Assembly (NCBI GenBank): GCA_913031625.1
Contig: CAJWGB010000021.1
Span: 1 to 38,180 of the forward strand
DNA length: 38,180 bases
Direction of reading: 5' to 3'
Source: an uncultured Planctomycetaceae bacterium
GTDB taxonomy: Bacteria; Planctomycetota; Planctomycetia; Planctomycetales; Planctomycetaceae
Below are positions 14,430 through 22,298 of the stretch, in pieces. The stretch's first letter is position 1; every line of letters begins with the position of its first letter. The notes below the pieces were generated by a model that saw nothing but the letters and a program-made list of their open reading frames with translations, was not told where the DNA came from and searched no databases. Position numbers and translations under genes: made by a program.

Positions 14430-16646
14430 TCATCGAACGTAGATGAATTCATTCAGGCCAAGCAAAACGTGGCAGTAACGAACGAGTGTGCTCCGCTGCT
14501 CACCGCCAGTTGGAGCTGATTCTGAATCCAGAAACAGCACTCCCAGTTCCAGCTCCTGGTTCGTGGGGTTTCTCGCGAACATCAGCTGATAGAGATATCT
14601 CACCTGCTCACCGGGTATTGAGTTTTCGTGCTGCTCGACGCGCTTCGCCATTCGTTCCGCCTGGTCCCAAACGAATGGTGCATTCAGCATATAGAGGGCG
14701 GCTGACGGAGTTGTGCTGACGGTTCGTGCTCCAACACTGTTGACATTCTCAACTGCGTCAAAGACCTTCAGGAACGGATGAGACTCAAAACGCGGCACCA
14801 TGAGGTAGACAGACCTCCGCCACGTCTCCGGCGTCTCCTGAAACTTCTTTCCACGCAGTGATCCGACCGGGATGCTCCTGCCGAACATCTGCGTCTTCAG
14901 ACTGCCGGAAACGCTGAGGATGTTGTCCCGAACGATTTCTCCCTCCATGCGGCGAGGCTGATATTGCCAGAGCCATTGGTTTCCGGCATCCACCTGACTC
15001 CATTGGTCCGATGCTGACTGCTGCCACGTGGCGCTGGAAAGGATCAGGCGGTGGAGCGGTTTGACTCGCCAGCCATTTCGGATGAATTCCCCTGCCAGCC
15101 AGTCAAGAAGTTCCGGGTGTGTCGGAGAGGATCCGAGGAATCCGAAGTCGTTGGGGGTGTCAACGATACCTCGTCCAAAATGATGCTGCCAGACTCGATT
15201 GACGATGACGCGGGCAAGGAGATGTCCGGCGCCACGCTCGGTGTCCGTTAACCACCGGGCGAGCGACATTCGGAGATTTGCTTTTCCGTCCGACGTGGTG
15301 GTGATCCAGTCTTCAGATTCAGCGTCGCCGCTCATCAGGACCTGCACGAATCCCGGAGTCACCTTTCTGACCGGGCGTTTCCAACTGCCCGCCGCAAGAA
15401 GATGAGGCTCTGTAACTTGCAGCTGCCTTGTTCGTTTCCCTGCTTTGGGAGCTTCCCGCACCTGGTCAAAAAAAACGGCTGTGAGGCGGTAGTATTCTTC
15501 CGCAGTCACCGGGTCAATCTTATGGTCGTGGCAGCGAGCACACCCAATTGTCAGGCCAAGAAATGCGGTGCCTGTGGTGGCGACCATGTCGTCCAGTCTG
15601 TGAAACATCTTGTCGTTAGGATCTGCACTGCCTTCGAGGCGAGTACCAAGATGAGGAAACTGTCCCAGGTCTGCGGCGAGAGGTGACTCGGTCGAAAGAC
15701 CACGTCCGGCCACCTGCAAGGCAACGAATTCATTCCAGGGGATGTCCTGATTGAATGCGCGGATTACAGCATCTCGATACCTGTACGCGTCCGGCCGAAT
15801 TGCGTTTGCCGCAAGGTCAGAACCTTCACTCTCTCCGAACCGGGCAACGTCCAGCCAATGTCGCCCCCAGCGTTCGCCGTAGTGCTCGCTGGCAAGTAAT
15901 TCATCGACCAGCTTTGCAGGAACATTCGCGGACGTATCGTCCATGAAGGCCTGCACCTGCTCAGGGGGAGGCGGCAGTCCGATCAGATCAAAATAAATCC
16001 GCCGCACCAGCGTCGCACGATTTGCGGAGTCCGATGGGGTCAGTCCTTCTTGGGCGAGTCGTTGAGCGACGAACCGATCGATCGGATTACGATTCCATCG
16101 TGAATCAGCCGCCACCGGAGGTTTGGATTGCTGGAGTGGTTGGAATGACCAGTGGTTTCTTCCTGCCGAAAGAGAAATCGCTCGCAGGTCCGCCTGTGAA
16201 TTCGTGCGTGGGTCAGGTGCCCCCATGCGGATCCACTTTTCGAAATCAGCGATCACGGCGTCGTTCAACTTCTCGTTGGGGGGCATTTCCAGGGTGTCGT
16301 GCCGCATGGCGTCCAGCAGCAGGCTCTCATCCGGTTTTCCGGGAACGATGGAAGCACCGCTCTCGCCGCCCCTCAGTGTTCCGGCACGTGAGTCGAGCAG
16401 CAGGCTCCCCTTGAGTTTCTTCGAACGTGCGGCGTCTTCTGAATGGCACGAGTAACACCTCTTCACCAGGACGGGACGGATTCGCTTTTCAAAAAATGCC
16501 TTCTCGTTGTCGGTGATTTCCCGTGTCTCCTGGCCCGGCACGCTGTTGCACGCGAGGACAGACATCAGGATCAGCAGATGCGCAGAAAGTCGGCGGCGAC
16601 AGAATGCGACCCGTTCTGATTGTGTTGAGGATCCAGCCATAGACAT
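14430..16646 (-). CDS. DUF1549/DUF1553 protein with planctomycete cytochrome c domain
   Basis: About 738 residues from the ATG at 16646. A GTG at 16718 would add 24 residues before the signal segment (LSAHLLILMSVLACNSVPGQ); I prefer the later start because it places the leader near the N-terminus and leaves 115 bases for divergent promoters. After the leader comes a planctomycete cytochrome C domain with RPVLVKRCYSCHSE (CYSCH at 64-68). A DUF1549 domain follows (about 187-375) with PIDRFVAQRLAQEGL, RRIYFDLIGLPPPPEQV, HYGERWGRHWLDVARFGESEG and a second haem-like motif GCARCHDHKIDP (369-373). The DUF1553 domain at the C-terminus has ARVIVNRVWQHHFGRGIVDTPNDFG and RLILSSATWQQSA. Role unknown, probably periplasmic redox work with its DUF1501 partner. 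Confidence 0.93.
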   Translation of the reverse strand: MSMAGSSTQSERVAFCRRRLSAHLLILMSVLACNSVPGQETREITDNEKAFFEKRIRPVLVKRCYSCHSEDAARSKKLKGSLLLDSRAGTLRGGESGASIVPGKPDESLLLDAMRHDTLEMPPNEKLNDAVIADFEKWIRMGAPDPRTNSQADLRAISLSAGRNHWSFQPLQQSKPPVAADSRWNRNPIDRFVAQRLAQEGLTPSDSANRATLVRRIYFDLIGLPPPPEQVQAFMDDTSANVPAKLVDELLASEHYGERWGRHWLDVARFGESEGSDLAANAIRPDAYRYRDAVIRAFNQDIPWNEFVALQVAGRGLSTESPLAADLGQFPHLGTRLEGSADPNDKMFHRLDDMVATTGTAFLGLTIGCARCHDHKIDPVTAEEYYRLTAVFFDQVREAPKAGKRTRQLQVTEPHLLAAGSWKRPVRKVTPGFVQVLMSGDAESEDWITTTSDGKANLRMSLARWLTDTERGAGHLLARVIVNRVWQHHFGRGIVDTPNDFGFLGSSPTHPELLDWLAGEFIRNGWRVKPLHRLILSSATWQQSASDQWSQVDAGNQWLWQYQPRRMEGEIVRDNILSVSGSLKTQMFGRSIPVGSLRGKKFQETPETWRRSVYLMVPRFESHPFLKVFDAVENVNSVGARTVSTTPSAALYMLNAPFVWDQAERMAKRVEQHENSIPGEQVRYLYQLMFARNPTNQELELGVLFLDSESAPTGGEQRSTLVRYCHVLLGLNEFIYVR

Positions 16647-16761
16647 ATTGTAATTCGCCACACTCCGATTAGTCACCTCTGCATTTGCAAACGAACCCAA
16701 TGATCCCGTTTGTGTCACTGCGAATCAGAAATCACGGGATTGACGCTTGCTCGAGTAACGA

Positions 16762-17850
16762 ATGTCAGTGAACAGCGACAACGAGATCACGATTAAAGGC
16801 TCCTATGGAGAAGGAGGCGGGCAGATCGTGCGCTCATCGATGGCATTGTCAGCAATCACCGGGCGGGACATTCACATCTATCGTGTGCGTGCCGGACGTA
16901 GTAAGCCAGGCCTGAAACGCCAGCACCTCACTGCTGTTCGTGCCGTTGCGGAGATTTGCGATGGTGAGCTTGAAGGTGACCAGCTGCAGTCTGCGGAACT
17001 GCGATTCCGTCCAGGCAGCGTGACGCCTGGTGAGTATCGGTTCTCTGTTGGTTCTGCCGGCAGTGCAATGCTGGTGCTTCAGACAGTACTTCCCCCATTA
17101 CTCACGTCAGGGGGGCCATCCACGATTCACGTCGAGGGAGGGACTCACAACGACTGGGTTCCTTCCTTTGATTTTATTAATCGAGTCTACCTGCCGCTGA
17201 TTCGCCGCATGGGGCCTGATGTGACGGCGACTCTCAACGACTATGGGTTTTACCCGGCTGGTGGTGGGCGAGTCACCGTGCAGATCAATCCTGTTCCCGC
17301 ACTGTCGGGATTTGATTTGACTGAGTCAGGCCGCGTGCAGGGACAGGTGGTTCGAGCGGTTTCGTCCGGGCTGCCAGCCCATGTGGGCGAACGCGAAACT
17401 CAGCGAGTTGTGCGGCGGCTTAACTGGAGAGCCGAAGAGGAGAATCTGTCCGTACCCTCGGCAGGCCCCGGCAACTTCCTGTGTGCCGAAATTCGCTGTC
17501 AGCACATTACAGAGTTATTCTCCGCTGTTGGCCGAAAGGGAGTACGTGCAGAGAAGGTGGCCGACAGCGTCATACGACAGGTGAAGACATGGAAGAAGTC
17601 GGGAGCTCCCGTGGGAGAATACCTGGCTGATCAGCTAATCCTGCCGTTTGCTCTCAGTGCTGCGATGCACGGTTCCGCTGAGGCACGGGGCATCCGGCGC
17701 GGAGGCAGCTTCGTGACGGGGCCCCTCAGTGAGCATGCGAAGACCCAGATCTGGTTGCTGCACCGTTTCCTGAAGCTCCGGATGGAGGTCAACGAGCACG
17801 ACGGTCGGGTGACGCTGACATTCGAGCCCCCGGATCCGTCCATTGATTGA
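16762..17850 (+). CDS. rtcA: RNA 3'-terminal phosphate cyclase
   Basis: A 362-residue cytoplasmic enzyme that converts RNA 3'-phosphate ends to 2',3'-cyclic phosphates using ATP, via an enzyme-AMP intermediate on histidine. Motifs: GSYGEGGGQIVRSSMALSAITG (13-34), RAGRSKPGLKRQHL (43-56), an inserted domain near 185-275, HVEGGTHNDWVPSFDF (123-138), GFYPAGGGRV (162-171), and LSEHAKTQIWLLHRF near the C-terminus, with His325 as the likely AMP-accepting nucleophile. Length is close to bacterial RtcA (about 340). RtcB, RtcR and other RNA-repair genes, often adjacent in proteobacteria, are absent here, so regulation by RtcR is not supported. It is divergent from the DUF1549/1553 gene and probably transcribed alone. 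Confidence 0.95.
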   Translation: MSVNSDNEITIKGSYGEGGGQIVRSSMALSAITGRDIHIYRVRAGRSKPGLKRQHLTAVRAVAEICDGELEGDQLQSAELRFRPGSVTPGEYRFSVGSAGSAMLVLQTVLPPLLTSGGPSTIHVEGGTHNDWVPSFDFINRVYLPLIRRMGPDVTATLNDYGFYPAGGGRVTVQINPVPALSGFDLTESGRVQGQVVRAVSSGLPAHVGERETQRVVRRLNWRAEEENLSVPSAGPGNFLCAEIRCQHITELFSAVGRKGVRAEKVADSVIRQVKTWKKSGAPVGEYLADQLILPFALSAAMHGSAEARGIRRGGSFVTGPLSEHAKTQIWLLHRFLKLRMEVNEHDGRVTLTFEPPDPSID

Positions 17851-17999
17851 GGTAGCTCGCAGGCGGCTGAAGCATCTCGGCTTGTCAAGGACACACATTA
17901 CGGATGGATGTGTTCGCGTCGATAATGCGAATCAGGACGCTGGCCAACGCTCAGGCAGACGGACGGAAATACAGGAAACCTGATTCGTTCACAAATGAA

Positions 18000-18030
18000 A
18001 ACGGGCTGCCGTATTGAGCGGCAGCCCGTT
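18000..18030 (-). terminator. Rho-independent terminator of the DUF11-repeat gene
   Basis: A perfect 12-bp inverted repeat (AACGGGCTGCCG at 18000-18011 and CGGCAGCCCGTT at 18019-18030) with a 7-base loop. On the minus strand the stem is followed by TTCATTTGT, a short T-rich tract, and it lies 24 bases beyond the stop of the DUF11-repeat gene. It may also stop transcription arriving from rtcA on the plus strand, where the following T tract is weaker. Confidence 0.85.
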
Positions 18031-18053
18031 GTTTGACAGATGTAAGTCTGTGC

Positions 18054-19988
18054 TTAACGCTCAATGCCAATAAGACTCTCTTCCCCGATCAGCGGATCGC
18101 TGATTGAGTCACTGCCAACGCGAGCTCTCAACTTGTGAGAACCTGATCGCAGGCACGTCGTCTTGATCGTGAAGACTGCTTTCTGACCGGGATCCAGTTT
18201 GGGCAGTGACTGGAAGACGATGACTCCGTTGTCTGCCAGGTAGCGGGTTGGTCCTGCCACTTCGGCCTGCTGAAGACCGGACGGCAGTTCACAACTGAAC
18301 CCAACGCTCTGAGCGGCACTGCTGCCACGGTTCTCGATCTGGATGATAAAGACTGCTGGCTCACCAGTGCGAACTCGCTGCTGCTGTGTTGCAATCTGAA
18401 GGTTCAGGTCAGCGCTTCCGACGACAGCGGACTTCTGTTCTGCAAGGGTCATTCCACCATGCTCAGAGACAACACCAACCTGGTGAATATTCTCACCCGG
18501 CTTCACAGACTTCAGCACAACAGTGAACTTGCGAGCTCCGTTTGGTTCAAGATTTCCAACAAACCACTCAATGGTTCGATCAGCTGGATTAAACTTGCCT
18601 CCGGCATTGGCTCTTACGAATTCGTATTCCGTTGGAACGCGGTATTTCGTGCGAACGTTGCTGGATTCCACTTTGCCTTCATTCACGATGACCAGTTCCC
18701 ATGGACTGCTCTGGCCAGTCTTACTGTTGGCAGGACCTCGCACACCAATGTTGAGTTTTGGCTCTGCAATCGCGACCTGCTGAGCAGTCTGTTCGGTCAG
18801 ATCTCCATCAGCAAGAACACGGACAGCAAGGTTCTGAGCTCCGCCCTGGATGGCTTCAAGGTTCAGTCGAGCTCGACGCACTTCCCCTGGACTCAGGGTG
18901 CCAACGTCAATGGTGAGCAGGCTTCCCTGACGGTGTTTAAGTCCTTCAGGAATAGCGGCCTGAATGATCACATTGCGAGCTTTGCCGGTGCCTGGATTTG
19001 TAACGGCGACCGTATACGCAATCTGCTGTCCAATTCCGGCATTCTTTGGGCCATTCAACTCAATCGCAACAGCAGGACGAGTGACCGCTCGTTTTGAAGC
19101 GGTTGCACCAGTCAGCTGGACGAATGCTGTCATTTGGGTGTCGCCTTCCTGCTGAGGAACAACGACCAGTTCAATGGTCTTCTTCTCACCAGGCTTCAGC
19201 ATCTCGAACTTCCACGTCGCACTCGCACCGGCTGCAACCGGTGCGGGTTTGGCGTCAACGACCTGCAGGCCCTGGGTCAGGACGGCGCGAGTAATGACGT
19301 TGTGCACGACTGCCCGTCCGGTGTTTTCGACGACCAGGTCACAGCGACATTTCTGTCCGACACTGAATTCATCGTGATGGGCCCATTGCAGTGTGACGGA
19401 TGGGCTCTGAGGACCTTCCGGCAGGTTAACCTGAACTGCAGAAGCTGGTTCGGGCTGAGAATCAGCTTTCGGAGCGACTGGCTCCTCAGGAGTTGGCTCA
19501 TCAGTACTGGTTTCTTCAGCCGGTTCAAAGTCTGCTTCGGTGACTTCTTCCACAGTCTCAACCGGAATGTCGGCCACATCAGCGTTGTTTGCTTCAAATT
19601 CTTCGGCGAACTCTTCGAAGGGATTGCCCTCCGCTTCAACGACTTCTGAGCTCACGAGTGTGACTCTTCCTTTGTCGTCTGATGGTACAAAGTCTGCGGC
19701 TGTGACCTGTGTTGCGGGAGCTGCGTTTTTTCTGCGAAGAGTTTCTCGTCTGGCTGTCGAGGCCACCGCCTTTTCGCGGGCCGGTTCTGATTCACCGGAG
19801 TAGTATTCCATCTGCGTCGCGCGCCCGGCTGCTGGCTCGGCCGGCTCTGTGCCAGCTTCAGCGAGTTTCGTCTCTTTCTGGAGTCGGTCCCACTGGGCAA
19901 ACGGATTCTCGTCCTGGGCAAACAGAACCGGGAGCATCAGGAGTGCTGATGCAAGACACAGAGCAGAGGTGATGCGAAGAGCTGCCAT
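18054..19988 (-). CDS. DUF11-repeat secreted surface protein
   Basis: A 644-residue exported protein. A signal peptide (about 1-24, ending VLFAQDE) leads into a long acidic Glu/Ala/Pro-rich stretch (about 30-195) that looks disordered. Four tandem DUF11-type immunoglobulin-like repeats follow (about 196-310, 311-415, 416-520 and 521-640). They show the pattern 'VGQ...DLVVENTGRAVVHNVITRAVL..GLQVV', repeated as 'IGQQIAYTVAVTNPGTGKARNVIIQAAIPEGL', 'KTGQSSPWELVIVNEGKVESSNVRTKYRVP' and 'RTGEPAVFIIQIENRGSSAAQSVGFSCELPSGL'. Each closes with a 'L.PG....' segment. DUF11 proteins are cell-surface or wall-associated in planctomycetes, with probable structural roles; no enzyme motif is visible. GAGAGGA eight bases before the ATG supports the start. 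A strong terminator follows the stop. Confidence 0.85.
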   Translation of the reverse strand: MAALRITSALCLASALLMLPVLFAQDENPFAQWDRLQKETKLAEAGTEPAEPAAGRATQMEYYSGESEPAREKAVASTARRETLRRKNAAPATQVTAADFVPSDDKGRVTLVSSEVVEAEGNPFEEFAEEFEANNADVADIPVETVEEVTEADFEPAEETSTDEPTPEEPVAPKADSQPEPASAVQVNLPEGPQSPSVTLQWAHHDEFSVGQKCRCDLVVENTGRAVVHNVITRAVLTQGLQVVDAKPAPVAAGASATWKFEMLKPGEKKTIELVVVPQQEGDTQMTAFVQLTGATASKRAVTRPAVAIELNGPKNAGIGQQIAYTVAVTNPGTGKARNVIIQAAIPEGLKHRQGSLLTIDVGTLSPGEVRRARLNLEAIQGGAQNLAVRVLADGDLTEQTAQQVAIAEPKLNIGVRGPANSKTGQSSPWELVIVNEGKVESSNVRTKYRVPTEYEFVRANAGGKFNPADRTIEWFVGNLEPNGARKFTVVLKSVKPGENIHQVGVVSEHGGMTLAEQKSAVVGSADLNLQIATQQQRVRTGEPAVFIIQIENRGSSAAQSVGFSCELPSGLQQAEVAGPTRYLADNGVIVFQSLPKLDPGQKAVFTIKTTCLRSGSHKLRARVGSDSISDPLIGEESLIGIER

Positions 19989-20354
19989 CGCAGAGTCCTC
20001 TCAGTCATTGACAGAATGTGAGGTTGAAAACGCAGAGATAAGTGACACGTGGCACCGTGCGCAACGGAACCATTCGGACGTATCGAGTGCACTAAGGAAT
20101 TCTCTGTAGGTAAAGCTTTCGGTTACGCCGGTCAGAGAAGAGAGGCTGACTTTGCGGGGGTGTAGTTCGGCGGAATCTGCCGCAGCGGGCCTGCTGCTGG
20201 AACCGTGTAGCCATAGGCATGTCGATGCTGCGTTCGGGGCAACGGTTCCTGGTCTCGTGACCGCACTGTTTGCCAGCAGGGCTTCGCCTCAATACAACTT
20301 GCGTGAGTTTCGCACACGGTCGACAGGGCAGGTTACCCGGCAGGGGAGGTTGGA
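19989..20354. other. Divergent intergenic region upstream of the DUF11 and ProC-like genes
   Basis: About 365 bases between divergent starts. Short open frames on both strands (up to 89 codons on the minus strand) show no recognisable motif, and I do not call them genes. No tRNA-like cloverleaf was found. Directly before the ProC-like start is a strong Shine-Dalgarno, GGGGAGG at 20343-20349, five bases from the ATG. Confidence 0.45.
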
Positions 20355-21119
20355 ATGCCAACGGGATTTATTGGAACAGGGGCCATTACTGAACACGTTA
20401 TTGTGGGGCTGCTGGAACATGGTGGGTTCAGCGATACGATCATTATTTCTGAGCGAAGTCAGCCGCGATCAGCTCGCCTTGCCATGCGTTACTCAAACAT
20501 CAGAGTGGAGGCTGATAACCAGGCGATTGTGGAGCAGGCCGAAACAGTCTTCATTGGTACCCTGCCGCAGCAGACGCTGGATGTGCTGAGTGTACTTTCA
20601 TTTCGTGAAGACCAGATCATTGTCAGCATGGCTGCGATGGTGTCTGTGGAACAGGTCACTGAGAAGGTTCAGCCTGCGTCAAGGGTGCACCGAATTATTC
20701 CGATGCCGCCCAATGAACTGGGAGTGGGGCCGATTCCCATCTATCCGCCGTCGAAGGAGATCGAAGCGATTCTGAGCAGTATCGGTACAGTCGTGCCGGT
20801 TGACCATGAGCAACACTTCTCAACGTTCTCTGCCAGCAGTGCAGTCATGGCGACTTTTTTTGAACTGGTTGCAGCGAATGCACGGTGGATTGAGTCAACG
20901 GGTGTGCCCGGTGACCAGGCAGCTCAGTACTCACAGGCGGTCTTTCATTCACTTGCTACTCAGGCGATGAGGCTCGATGCTCAACAGCTGCAGGAGATCA
21001 GCGCGAAATGTCTCACTGCCGGCGGACTCAACGAGCAGTTGCTGCATGCGACTCAGCGAGAGGGGTGGTTTGACGAACTCAGCGAGGAACTCGGCCGGAT
21101 CCTGGATCGGGTGCAATAG
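20355..21119 (+). CDS. Pyrroline-5-carboxylate reductase-like protein (divergent ProC paralogue)
   Basis: A 254-residue protein with the ProC layout: an N-terminal NAD(P)-binding fold starting TGFIGTGAITEHVIVGLL, SERS following the second strand, FIGTLPQQTLDVLSVLSF, and QIIVSMAAMVSVEQV, then HRIIPMPPNELGVGPIPIYPP, which corresponds to the 'R.MPN.P...G.G' signature. The C-terminal helical dimerisation domain ends in CLTAGGLNEQLLHAT, where true ProC enzymes have '(T/S)PGGTT..G(L)'. The second Thr is replaced by Asn and the Pro by Ala. The protein is therefore probably related to ProC but may not make proline; a paralogue with another imino-acid substrate is possible. The ATG is preceded by an excellent GGGGAGG site. 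A protease gene follows after 160 bases. Confidence 0.75.
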   Translation: MPTGFIGTGAITEHVIVGLLEHGGFSDTIIISERSQPRSARLAMRYSNIRVEADNQAIVEQAETVFIGTLPQQTLDVLSVLSFREDQIIVSMAAMVSVEQVTEKVQPASRVHRIIPMPPNELGVGPIPIYPPSKEIEAILSSIGTVVPVDHEQHFSTFSASSAVMATFFELVAANARWIESTGVPGDQAAQYSQAVFHSLATQAMRLDAQQLQEISAKCLTAGGLNEQLLHATQREGWFDELSEELGRILDRVQ

Positions 21120-21207
21120 GCCAAAGCGGGTGTGGGCCCATCAAAAGACTGATTGGGAACCTACTCGGGTCACTGTTTTAATTCGATCGACTTTGCGTTC
21201 GTTCCAC

Positions 21208-21252
21208 GCAACAATAACACACTGACACACTTCAACGTTCATGTGTTGTTGC
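21208..21252 (+). promoter_or_regulatory. Imperfect inverted repeat in the leader of the protease gene
   Basis: GCAACAATAACAC at 21208-21220 and GTGTTGTTGC at 21243-21252 could pair with a small bulge, 30 bases before the HtrA-like start. It might be a hairpin in the mRNA leader or an operator. The intervening 22 bases are AT/AC-rich. No known motif is recognised. Confidence 0.25.
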
Positions 21253-21281
21253 AACGACGACTCAGAGACAAGAGCTAACTA

Positions 21282-22268
21282 ATGACGCGATTTTCAACGA
21301 CCCTTGCCTGCCTCTCCCTGACATTGATGGCTTCCTCGCTGGAAGCGGACATCATTACCCTTAAGAGCGGTCAGAAGATTGAGGGGCAGGTACTTAAGGC
21401 TCAATCTGATGTCCTGTATGTAGATGTTGGCGTGGCGGTCGTCCGCGTTCCGGTTGCAGAAATTCAAAATCGAATTGAGAGCAACCCTCAGGAAAAGCCG
21501 GCCACAAAGGAAACGTCCGAGGGGCTGCTGCGGACAGCCAAACTCGCGAGCCGAACGGTGAAGGAACTTGTGACTACATTCGCGGAAGGTGTCGTGCTGG
21601 TGCAGACGCCAGGCGGCCTCGGCAGTGGATTCATTGTCAGTCCGGAAGGCCACTGTGTTACGAACTACCACGTGGTCGAGGGGGAGACACAGGTTGCGGT
21701 GACAATTTTTCATCGTGGCGAAAAGGGTGAGTTTAAGCGAGTCGCTATTCGCAACGTTAAGATCCTCGCTCTGAATCCCCACTTTGACCTTGCGCTGCTT
21801 CAGATTCCAAAGCAGGAAGACATGGAGTTCCAGCCCGTCTATATCGCCAAAGACGACTCGCACCGAGAAGGAGAGAAGGTTTTTGCGATTGGAAACCCTC
21901 TCGGGCTGGAGCGTTCTGTCTCGGAAGGCATCGTCAGCACACGTAATCGGAACATGGATGGTATTGTCTATATCCAGACCACCACACAGATTAACCCCGG
22001 TAACAGTGGTGGTCCGCTGTTCAATACCAAGGGAGAAGTTGTCGGTGTGATCAATATGAAGCTGACATTTGGTGAAGGGCTTGGTTTTGCCATTCCAGTC
22101 GCTTACTTAAGACACTTTGTCAATAACCGGGACGCCTTCGCATTCGATCGCACGAATCCGAACACGGGCTACCACTATCTGCCACCTCCACGGCGCAGGA
22201 ATCCGCGCCAGCCGTATGAAGTGCTCGAAAAGGGCAGCAGCGACGAGAGTGACAGGAGCGGCAGCTAG
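21282..22268 (+). CDS. Trypsin-like serine protease, HtrA/Deg-type without PDZ
   Basis: A 328-residue exported protein with a signal peptide (about 1-22, ending SLEAD). Residues about 23-70 form a small beta-rich domain (DIITLKSGQKIEGQVLKAQS...VDVGVAVVRVPVAEI), typical of a planctomycete N-terminal 'knob' seen before such proteases. The protease domain (about 95-280) has the complete HtrA-type triad: His130 in VTNYHVVEG, Asp169 in NPHFDLALLQI, and Ser242 in TTQINPGNSGGPLFN. No PDZ domain follows; instead the protein ends in a basic, Pro/Arg-rich tail (about 295-328). The likely role is periplasmic protein quality control or regulated cleavage. It ends 30 bases before the large 1113-residue gene, so the two are probably one transcription unit. 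Confidence 0.9.
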   Translation: MTRFSTTLACLSLTLMASSLEADIITLKSGQKIEGQVLKAQSDVLYVDVGVAVVRVPVAEIQNRIESNPQEKPATKETSEGLLRTAKLASRTVKELVTTFAEGVVLVQTPGGLGSGFIVSPEGHCVTNYHVVEGETQVAVTIFHRGEKGEFKRVAIRNVKILALNPHFDLALLQIPKQEDMEFQPVYIAKDDSHREGEKVFAIGNPLGLERSVSEGIVSTRNRNMDGIVYIQTTTQINPGNSGGPLFNTKGEVVGVINMKLTFGEGLGFAIPVAYLRHFVNNRDAFAFDRTNPNTGYHYLPPPRRRNPRQPYEVLEKGSSDESDRSGS

Positions 22269-22298
22269 TCGCACGCCGTCGGAGGGCAGGAAGATCCG

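Noticed and set aside
18459-19097. Plus-strand 212-codon frame
   Set aside because: Antisense to the DUF11 repeats. Long antisense frames are expected there from codon bias; no motif is seen.
20092-20361. Minus-strand frames of 89 and 61 codons in the DUF11/ProC gap
   Set aside because: Considered as small genes because the gap is long, but composition is Arg/Cys/Pro-rich and there is no ribosome site or known motif.
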